From a bacterium (GTDB lineage Bacteria; Bacteroidota; Bacteroidia; Bacteroidales; Bacteroidaceae): a stretch of DNA of 8,941 nt. Below the pieces are notes generated by a model. That model made no database searches. It had not been told where the DNA came from and was given only the letters and a program-made list of their open reading frames with translations. Below are positions 1 to 5,486 of the stretch, piece by piece. The position numbers and the translations under genes were made by a program. The stretch is from positions 1 to 8,941 of the forward strand of contig SFQP01000103.1 of NCBI GenBank assembly GCA_004562975.1. Reading direction: 5' to 3'. Numbering within the stretch: the stretch's first letter is position 1; each line of letters starts with the position of its first letter.

Positions 1-144
1 GCGTCCTTCGGAGAGCACTGCTCTCTCTTCGTTAATTTTGTTGGTTCCGCCCAGCTTCATCGTGGTGCTGGCGGCCAGCATTCCTTCGCAGGCAATGCTG
101 ACGGTGGAAGCCTTGGGAGCGATATATTGCTTTCTCATTTTCAT
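1..144 (-). CDS. Small Bacteroidetes hypothetical protein, 3' end cut by window edge
   Basis: The minus strand opens at ATG 144-142 and stays open for 48 codons to the window edge without a stop, so the C-terminus is missing. The visible N-terminus reads MKMRKQYIAPKASTVSIACE, followed by a GMLAAS segment. This pattern (basic start, YIAPK/YISPK, a beta-strand-like stretch, then a small-residue MLAAS segment) is familiar from very short uncharacterised Bacteroidales proteins that often sit beside secreted-protein genes; that resemblance is from memory. There is no convincing signal peptide or catalytic motif. A second ATG at 138-136 could also be the start. The gap from the stop of the 825-aa gene is 45 nt with no visible terminator or promoter, so cotranscription with it is likely. 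Function is unknown. Confidence 0.7.
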   Translation of the reverse strand, partial: MKMRKQYIAPKASTVSIACEGMLAASTTMKLGGTNKINEERAVLSEGR

Positions 145-189
145 TAAATTGTTAGAGGGTTTATAATGGGAATGACTGTTAGGCAATTA

Positions 190-2667
190 TTACTTGATGA
201 ATACCTTCTTGCCCGTGTTGGTGATGAAGACACCGTTGGAGGGATAGAGCACTACGCGGCCGTTGAGGTCGAAGTACTGCACTTCCTCGTTGTCCTTCAG
301 CGTGTTGGCGATGCCTGTGCTTTCACCGCCGAAGTTGAAGGCCAGGGCCGAGCTGCTGTTCGTCACGTTGGCGGCGGGCAGATAAGCCTTGTTGGCCGGA
401 ACGGTGTTGATGGTGGCCTGGAGGAACTTCACTTCGCTGTCGCTGTCAACACCCAGCATATAGTTGGCGTTGGCCTCGAAGCCCGTGCGCTTGGCGGTAG
501 CGGCCACGAGTTTGTTGTCAAGGGTCTTTTCCGTAGTGACGATGGTCAGGTTCACGTTGGTGGCGGCAGTGGCGGCGAGGATGGCACCCGTGTTAGCGGG
601 GATGATGCCGTCTTCGATTTCAGAGAGGGTCAGCTGGCCGTCGCCGGCAGCCGTGGCGTAGTAAGCCTTCACGCCGCTTCCAGCAGGAACCTGTACGGCG
701 AAGGGGAAGCCTACAGAGGCGTAGAGCGCTTCGGAGATGCGTACGGGAACAGAGGTAACCTTCTCTAACTGCCAGTAGCCACCGGCATCGCTGATATCAT
801 CAAAACTCTGCAAAATGTTGTTGTCATTGCCGCCGAAAGCGTTGATCATGTGTCCGCTCGTGAGAATTTGGAACATCGTCTTGCCGTCGTTAGTCTTGCC
901 GTTTCTGATGGAAACGCCGGGACGAACCGTGAGGGTGTAGTCGAATGCAGAGGCATCGTTGATGGGCATATCCACAGCAGCACCGTTGCCGCTGGCCCAG
1001 TACTTGCCGTTGTTGGCATTCTTGATTTTCACCGTCCCGTCGCCGTTGGGGAGTACCTGCCACAGCATGGGCACGAATGCACCGGTGCTCTCAACGCGGC
1101 GAACCACGCGGTCAATGTTATTGTCGGCATTATAAGCACCTTGCAACGATCCTTCGGTGTCGGTGGGGATGTTCTCGGTCGAAGCGTACTTCTTGCTGAT
1201 GTTGATGTTGGCAATGCGGTAGTAGGCATTGGCTTCGAGGTCAACACCGGGATAGTTCAGTTTGGCAACAATGGCATCCAGTCCTTCGATATTGGTGACG
1301 GAAGCAGCAGCAGCAGCGTTGTAAGCGGCGGTGATGTCAGCTGCCAAGCCAGCGGTTACATAGTTGGCATCGGCTTCGTTGGGAGTGATGTTGTTGATAC
1401 ATTCTTTACCTACGTTAACCAAAGAGGCATTGTCTTCGTCTACGCTCCAGAAAAGGAAGCGAGAACCGTTGTCAGAGGCAGAATTTGCATGATTCCAAAC
1501 GCCCAAGCGGGTATTGGCGCCGCTGTTTTTGTAGTTTTCACTGGCATTGAGGTATTTGTTGCCGTCACCGGTCCACAAGCCGAAGCAGTTGGTTCTACCG
1601 GTGGTGGGGTTTTCGGTGATGTAGAAGGTGGTGGCATTGGCGGCAGCTTCGAGGGTGGCACAACCGCTGGTCCACTTCAGGTATTTGTCTGTTCCCTTGT
1701 TGTACAACTTCACACCGGTACCGCTTTCCACAAAGGCCCAGATGGCATTGTTGAAACCATCGTAGTCGCCTAAGTCTGTTTTGTTGAATTCCGATACGAC
1801 TGTATTGACGTGCCAGATATTATCTTCCTTGATGGCTTTCACGGTACGGGTGCCGTTGTTCATAATCTGCAATGCGTACCACGTTTTGCTTTCGGCGGTT
1901 GAGAAAGTCACAGGGATGGTGCCCTTTGTCACGGTGTAGTTGAATTCGTAGTTCGTAGAAGAAACCACATTATTTTCATTGATAGGTGTAAAGTCCGTAT
2001 AGTAGTATGAGAGTGGCGGATTGTAGCTTATCACTGTGCCGTCTGCCTTAATCGATGTTTCTGAATACAGGACATCTTCACCAGACTTGAGTGTGATGGT
2101 GACGTTACGGTAATTGTCTACTTCTTCTTCAGAAAGAGTGACAGGAATAAACTGGTATTTGCATCCATCACCTGCTCCCACCCAACTGCAAAAGTAGCTG
2201 TCGGCCATATCGAAGTAGTTGCTGTTTCCACTGTTCTTGATTTTGAACTTGCCCGCTTCACCGTCAATGGCAGAAACGACAAAAGTGGAAGGATTGGTGG
2301 TGAAGGCGGCATAGTTTTGAGTGCTGTTTTTAGCAGCCTGCATGTAGCAACCGGATACGGCCGTTTCAAAGCTGAAAGTGTTCTCTGCGGTTTTGTGTAA
2401 GGTAAAGACAGCCAGACCATCGGTTTCATCGTCAGCGGAAAGCGTGGCGTCGTTGGCCATCAGCAGGTTGTCTGCAAGGCTCATTTTGATGTACTTGCTG
2501 TAACCTGTGGAATAAAGTGCATACGTTCCGCCATCCGTCAGCTGGTCAAGGCTGGTGACGGCAGTTCCCGTTGAGGCCAACTTCTTGTAGGCGTAAGAAG
2601 TCTGCGCCGTTGCCGTTACACCCAGAAAAGCAAGGAGTAACGACAGAATGAAAGTAGATTTCTTCAT
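190..2667 (-). CDS. Secreted multi-domain protein with beta-trefoil-like segments and C-terminal sorting-like tail (825 aa)
   Basis: Residues 1-21 form a clear signal peptide (KK, hydrophobic core, ending TATAQ), so the protein is exported. Three aromatic- and Gly-rich stretches resemble ricin/beta-trefoil-like repeats: about 44-176, 255-410 and 476-636. Each carries 'YIKM/KYLKW/GKYWAS' and 'F.I/FYI/FQI' elements. An Ala-rich, probably helical linker lies at about 432-475. Residues 640-780 form a beta-rich block of the type seen before sorting tails ('SVGFPFAVQVPAG', then 'GIIPANTGAIL'). The end (about 784-825) has GIANTL, then YFDLNGRVV and GVFITNTGKKVFIK, close to the Bacteroidetes type IX secretion (type A) C-terminal pattern. 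Surface display or secretion is inferred, and no catalytic site is recognised. The start ATG 2667-2665 is preceded by an AT-rich stretch without Shine-Dalgarno, as usual in Bacteroidetes. A strong promoter lies about 150 nt upstream, and a small gene follows 45 nt after the stop. The substrate, possibly a glycan, is a guess. Confidence 0.85.
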   Translation of the reverse strand: MKKSTFILSLLLAFLGVTATAQTSYAYKKLASTGTAVTSLDQLTDGGTYALYSTGYSKYIKMSLADNLLMANDATLSADDETDGLAVFTLHKTAENTFSFETAVSGCYMQAAKNSTQNYAAFTTNPSTFVVSAIDGEAGKFKIKNSGNSNYFDMADSYFCSWVGAGDGCKYQFIPVTLSEEEVDNYRNVTITLKSGEDVLYSETSIKADGTVISYNPPLSYYYTDFTPINENNVVSSTNYEFNYTVTKGTIPVTFSTAESKTWYALQIMNNGTRTVKAIKEDNIWHVNTVVSEFNKTDLGDYDGFNNAIWAFVESGTGVKLYNKGTDKYLKWTSGCATLEAAANATTFYITENPTTGRTNCFGLWTGDGNKYLNASENYKNSGANTRLGVWNHANSASDNGSRFLFWSVDEDNASLVNVGKECINNITPNEADANYVTAGLAADITAAYNAAAAASVTNIEGLDAIVAKLNYPGVDLEANAYYRIANINISKKYASTENIPTDTEGSLQGAYNADNNIDRVVRRVESTGAFVPMLWQVLPNGDGTVKIKNANNGKYWASGNGAAVDMPINDASAFDYTLTVRPGVSIRNGKTNDGKTMFQILTSGHMINAFGGNDNNILQSFDDISDAGGYWQLEKVTSVPVRISEALYASVGFPFAVQVPAGSGVKAYYATAAGDGQLTLSEIEDGIIPANTGAILAATAATNVNLTIVTTEKTLDNKLVAATAKRTGFEANANYMLGVDSDSEVKFLQATINTVPANKAYLPAANVTNSSSALAFNFGGESTGIANTLKDNEEVQYFDLNGRVVLYPSNGVFITNTGKKVFIK

Positions 2668-2681
2668 GTTTGTAATAAAAT

Positions 2682-2801
2682 TTAATAAAAGAATGTATTT
2701 CTGTGAGAATGGAAAACAAGGCTATGTCCGACAGGTTTGGCATCGGAGCAAGTTTTAAGCGGGAAATGAGTCGTCAGATGACGCATTCCCTCTTTATACA
2801 T
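2682..2801 (-). CDS. Possible 39-codon upstream ORF in the 5' leader of the 825-aa gene
   Basis: Between the promoter and the 825-aa gene, the minus strand has an ATG at 2801-2799 and a TAA at 2684-2682, giving 39 codons. The peptide starts MYKEGMRHLTTHFPLKTCSD and continues with a His-rich part ending NTFFY. It would begin only about 10 nt after the expected transcription start. A second in-frame ATG (2786-2784) is an alternative start giving 34 residues. It ends 14 nt before the main start codon, a spacing at which translational coupling or leader control is possible. There is no Shine-Dalgarno, but that is uninformative in Bacteroidetes. The peptide lacks a signal sequence or known motif. 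It could equally be non-coding leader RNA, since an open frame of this length can occur by chance. Confidence 0.3.
   Translation of the reverse strand: MYKEGMRHLTTHFPLKTCSDAKPVGHSLVFHSHRNTFFY
2761..2790 (-). promoter_or_regulatory. Hairpin in the 5' leader of the 825-aa gene
   Basis: An imperfect inverted repeat pairs GGGAA-TG with CA-TTCCC and, inside it, CGTC with GACG around a four-base AGAT loop. This gives 11 base pairs with two small bulges. It lies roughly 20-50 nt after the predicted transcription start and overlaps the first codons of the possible upstream ORF. A second, weaker hairpin (TCCGA/TCGGA, 11-nt loop, 2727-2747) follows. The structures suggest mRNA-stabilising or regulatory leader folding. 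No known riboswitch class is recognised. Confidence 0.4.
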
Positions 2802-2816
2802 CTCTTGATTTCGCGG

Positions 2817-2848
2817 CAAAAGTATACTTGAATTGTATAGAAACCAAA
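2817..2848 (-). promoter_or_regulatory. Bacteroidetes-type sigma-ABfr promoter for the 825-aa gene
   Basis: On the minus strand the -33 element TTTG (2848-2845) is followed after exactly 20 bp by TACTTTTG (2824-2817). That matches the Bacteroidetes consensus TTTG-N19-21-TAnnTTTG at every defined position. Transcription would start near 2810, giving a leader of about 140 nt before the ATG at 2667. The region is AT-rich and no competing gene start lies nearby, so the assignment to the 825-aa gene is straightforward. The exact start site is inferred from consensus spacing. Confidence 0.8.
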
Positions 2849-2850
2849 TA

Positions 2851-2858
2851 GGGGGGGG
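2851..2858. repeat. G8 homopolymer (C8 on the coding strand) next to the promoter
   Basis: Eight consecutive G on the plus strand lie two bases upstream of the -33 TTTG of the promoter described at 2817-2848. Tracts of this length can change by slippage during replication. A change would not alter the -33/-7 spacing, but could shift any activator site further upstream relative to the promoter. Phase variation is only a possibility, and length errors in sequencing are common at such tracts. Confidence 0.5.
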
Positions 2859-3096
2859 TAAAATATGTTAAAAGAATAAATTTTTCCGCCTTTTGTGCCG
2901 ACCAAAGCTGTTTTTAATGGAAAAAAGGGTGAGAAAGGAGTGGGGTAGGGAGGAAATGGGGCGGTGGAAGGCGGTGGTTTTTAGGCAATTGGCGACAGAG
3001 GGTGAAGAGATGGAGAGAAGTCTTTTGATGATTAATAAATATTATTCAAAATCGGAGGAGCCGGAGGGACGGCCCGAGGGGCTGATGCAAAAAGTT
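2859..3096. other. Gene-free segment with purine-rich plus strand
   Basis: No credible gene is seen here. The first 50 bases are AT-rich. From about 2911 to 3020 the plus strand is strongly purine-rich, with G-runs at 2927-2929, 2942-2945, 2948-2950 and 2958-2961 that could form a loose G-quadruplex. From about 3050 short GC palindromes appear (GCCG/CGGC at 3060-3073 and GCCC/GGGC at 3072-3082), probably the edge of the palindromic element that follows. A plus-strand open frame running through here starts at TTG and reads straight into the palindrome, so it was not called. Confidence 0.5.
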
Positions 3097-3168
3097 GCCG
3101 ACTTGTGTGAAACAAGTCCAGGACTATTTTTTTCAAGTCGGCGAGTAGGAAAAAATAGTCCTGGACTT
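3097..3168. repeat. Nested palindromic element downstream of GH92; possible terminator
   Basis: The main arms are 3114-3134 and 3149-3168. They are complementary over 20 bp with one extra T in the left arm, around a 14-nt loop. Two further pairings compete with it: GCCGACTTG (3097-3105) with CAAGTCGGC (3134-3142), perfect over 9 bp and involving the main loop, and GACTTGT (3100-3106) with ACAAGTC (3112-3118), perfect over 7 bp. The element starts about 70 nt after the GH92 stop codon, so it may terminate that transcript or protect its 3' end. On the minus strand no long U-run directly follows the stem. Structure and intergenic position are typical of dispersed palindromic repeats (REP/BIME-like); copy number cannot be judged here. 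Confidence 0.7.
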
Positions 3169-3241
3169 TTGGGTGTGTGAAAGGCGACGGGAGAAGTGGT
3201 CACTTGGGGGAGTTCGCGGTGGGAGCTTTCGCGTCCTCCGC

Positions 3242-5344
3242 TCACTCCATTACGAACCGAAGGGTGCCGCCCTGCATGATTTCCTCGTGCGTCAGGTAGT
3301 TGCGGCGCAGGCGTCGGCCATTGAGCTTGACGCTGCGGACGTGGCAGCGGCGGCTGTCGAAACCTTCGGCCACCACCGTGAAGGTGCGGCCCGAAGGCAG
3401 ATGGAGGGTGATGTGCGGCAGCTGGGGCGCTCCCAGCACGTAACGGCCGCTCACGGGGTCGACGGGATAGAAGCCCATACACGAGAGGACGTACCAGGCG
3501 GACATCTGGCCGCAGTCGTCGTTGCCGCACAGGCCGTCGGGACGGGCGGCATACTGCGTGCGGCAGATTTCGTTCACCAACTCCTGGGTGCGTCGGGGCT
3601 TGCCGGCCAGGGCGTAGAGATAGGCCACGTGGTGGGAAGGCTCGTTGCCGTGGGAATACTGCCCTATCAGTCCCGTAACGTCGGCCAGTGCGGGGCCTTC
3701 GGGAGGCAGCGTGAAGAGCGTGTCGAGCTTGTGGCAGAAGGCGCGTGAGCCGCCCATGAGCTTGATGAGCGACGGTACATCGTGCTGCACGTGCCACGTG
3801 TACTGCCAGGCGTTGCCCTCTGTGTAGTGGCCGCCGGAACTTTCGGCATGGGCCAGGGTGGAGGGGTTGAAGGGGCTGAGCCACGACCCGTCGACCAGAC
3901 GGGGACGCATGAAGTGCGTGACGGGGCAGAACAGGTTGCGCCACAGTTCGGCGCGGCGGCCAAACTCGCGGGTCTCGGCCTCCTTGCCCAGATGGCGCGC
4001 CATGCACATGGCGGCATAGTCGTCGTATGCCTGTTCCAGACTCAGCGACACGCTCTCGGTGGGTTTGAGGTCGGCAGGGTAGTAGCCATATTTCAGGTAC
4101 GTTTCCCAGTCCGTTTTGGCCGGATGGCTCACGCGCAGGGTGCGTTCCACCGCTGCCCAGGCGCGTTCGCGGTCGAAACCGCCGAAGTCCTTGCACACGG
4201 CCTCGGCCACGATGCTCACGGCGTGGTTGGCCACCATGCAGTAGTTGTCCTTGCCCCACAAAGCCCACACGGGCAGGTGGCCTTGCACCTCGGCCTGCAT
4301 CACCAAGGAGCGCACGAAGGCCGGCACCATGGAGGGAGCGGCCAGGGTGTAGAGGGGATGGGCCGCGCGGTAGGTGTCCCAGCAGGAGAAGGTGGAGAAG
4401 AAGCTACCGCCTTCGGCCTGCACCGTCCGGCCGTCGGGCAGGCGGCACGCGCCGTCGGCATCGGCCACGTTGTTGGGCTGCACGAAGGCGTGGTACAAGG
4501 CGGTGAAGAAGCTGCGCAGGGCATCGGGCGTGCCTTCGGCGGCGAAGTGGGACAGGAGCTCTTCCCACTGCGCTTCGGCCCGGCGGGCTGTCTGCTCGAA
4601 GTCCCATCCGGGGAGTTCGGCCTGCAGGTTGCGCCGTGCGCCGTCGGCCGACACTGCCGAGAGTGCCACCTTGGCCTCTACCGTGCCGTTGGGCGACGTG
4701 AGCAGGTGGAGCACCAAGCGCCGGCCGCGCTCGCCGGGGAGAGGTGGCAGGGTGTCGGTGCGAAGGATGGGCACATTGAGCCGCAGGCAGAAATAGACGT
4801 CCTGTTCCACCCACACACTGCTCTTGACGTGGCCCTGAAGGGTGAGGCTGTCGGTCTGCCCAACGCTGCATTCCTTGACGCGGCGGTGGTATTGCTCTTC
4901 GCTCCAGGCCGGTCCGTGCTGGAGGTCGACCACGAGCATGGCCTTTCCGGGATGGTCGAACGCGAGGCGCACGGTGTAGTAGCCGGGGCGGGCGGTTTCG
5001 GTGGCCTTGTCCATGCGGCTGCGCAGCAGGGGGCTGCCGTCGGCGGTCTGCGAGGGCATGAGTAGCACGTTTCCCAAGTCCAAGCAGCCCGTACCGTTGA
5101 GGTGGGTCTGGCTGAAGCCCCATGCCACGGTGTCGGCATACTGGTACTCGGCACAGTAACGCCATCCCACTGCTCCGGTTACGGGACTGGGCTGCACCAT
5201 GCCGAAGGGGGTGCAGGCTCCGGGGAAGGTGTGGCCGTTGCCGTCGGTTCCGATGAAAGGGTCCACGTGGGAGCAGGCATTTTGTGCCGCCACGGGGAGG
5301 ACAATGCCGAGGCTGAGAAGGAGCAGGGAGAAGATGCGTTTCAT
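3242..5344 (-). CDS. Secreted GH92 alpha-mannosidase (700 aa)
   Basis: Family GH92 enzymes are calcium-dependent exo-alpha-mannosidases, mostly alpha-1,2, that trim mannose from N-glycans or yeast mannan with inversion. A signal peptide covers residues 1-20 or 21 (ending PVAAQ), pointing to periplasm or cell surface. The family N-terminal block is clear: VDPFIGTDGNGHTFPG (27-42), PFGMVQPSP (46-54) and GFSQTHLNGTGCLDLGNVLLMP (76-97). The catalytic (alpha/alpha)6 part shows the CWDTYR region (321-326), TEGNAWQYTWHVQHD (508-522) with the probable general acid E509, and GNDDCGQMSAWYVLSCMGFYPV (607-628) with the acidic pair D609/D610 expected at the general base. The typical ending THEEIMQGGTLRF is present. 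Length is slightly below the usual 730-780 aa, but no motif is missing. The gene is clearly more GC-rich than its neighbours (hand counts of 57% and 73% in two 60-base samples). No SusC/SusD or other glycosidase gene is adjacent. A long hairpin sits 26 nt before the start and no consensus promoter was found. Confidence 0.95.
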   Translation of the reverse strand: MKRIFSLLLLSLGIVLPVAAQNACSHVDPFIGTDGNGHTFPGACTPFGMVQPSPVTGAVGWRYCAEYQYADTVAWGFSQTHLNGTGCLDLGNVLLMPSQTADGSPLLRSRMDKATETARPGYYTVRLAFDHPGKAMLVVDLQHGPAWSEEQYHRRVKECSVGQTDSLTLQGHVKSSVWVEQDVYFCLRLNVPILRTDTLPPLPGERGRRLVLHLLTSPNGTVEAKVALSAVSADGARRNLQAELPGWDFEQTARRAEAQWEELLSHFAAEGTPDALRSFFTALYHAFVQPNNVADADGACRLPDGRTVQAEGGSFFSTFSCWDTYRAAHPLYTLAAPSMVPAFVRSLVMQAEVQGHLPVWALWGKDNYCMVANHAVSIVAEAVCKDFGGFDRERAWAAVERTLRVSHPAKTDWETYLKYGYYPADLKPTESVSLSLEQAYDDYAAMCMARHLGKEAETREFGRRAELWRNLFCPVTHFMRPRLVDGSWLSPFNPSTLAHAESSGGHYTEGNAWQYTWHVQHDVPSLIKLMGGSRAFCHKLDTLFTLPPEGPALADVTGLIGQYSHGNEPSHHVAYLYALAGKPRRTQELVNEICRTQYAARPDGLCGNDDCGQMSAWYVLSCMGFYPVDPVSGRYVLGAPQLPHITLHLPSGRTFTVVAEGFDSRRCHVRSVKLNGRRLRRNYLTHEEIMQGGTLRFVME

Positions 5345-5370
5345 GGCAGGGTAGTGGGAAGGAGAGGTGG

Positions 5371-5455
5371 AAAAGCCAAAACGTCCGAAAGTTTAACTTT
5401 TGTGGCAACGGGTGGAACGATGTTGCCTGTTAAACTTCCGGACGCTTTGGCTTTT
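5371..5455 (-). terminator. Long inverted repeat between the caspase-like gene and GH92; probable terminator or leader hairpin
   Basis: Arms 5371-5397 and 5429-5455 are 27 nt each. In plus-strand sense there are two A/C mismatches, but in minus-strand RNA both become G-U pairs, so all 27 positions pair. An inner stem GGCAAC/GTTGCC (5404-5409 with 5422-5427) is capped by a 12-nt loop. The outer arms begin AAAA and end UUUU, which fits a bidirectional intrinsic terminator. It lies 31 nt after the caspase-like gene's stop and 26 nt before the GH92 start. It could therefore end the upstream operon, modulate read-through into GH92, or be a dispersed palindromic repeat that took up a terminator role. 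Confidence 0.75.
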
Positions 5456-5486
5456 ACTTAGTGATATCCGATTGAAACCGGCGTTA

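Noticed and set aside
1296..1320. Short GCAGCAGCAGC-type repeat near 1310
   Set aside because: It is inside the 825-aa gene and encodes the Ala run (residues 451-455) of a linker; ordinary low-complexity coding sequence.
850..1773. Plus-strand open frame of 307 codons opposite the 825-aa gene
   Set aside because: Shadow of the minus-strand gene, with no signal peptide, motif or upstream promoter.
2893..3180. Plus-strand open frame of 95 codons in the intergenic region
   Set aside because: It starts at TTG, has biased Arg/Glu content from a purine-rich strand, and its C-terminal third is just the translated palindromic repeat.
3042..4268. Minus-strand open frame of 408 codons overlapping GH92 in another frame
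   Set aside because: Arg/Pro/His-rich composition typical of an alternative frame of a GC-rich gene; it ends by reading through the palindromic element.
3782..5065. Plus-strand open frame of 427 codons opposite GH92
   Set aside because: GC-rich genes commonly leave long antisense frames; this one is Gly/His/Val-rich without any motif, while the opposite strand encodes a canonical GH92 enzyme.
5345..5370. Promoter for GH92 just before its start
   Set aside because: No TAnnTTTG with an upstream TTTG at proper spacing was found between 5345 and 5486 on the minus strand; ACGTTTTG near 5380 lacks the TA.
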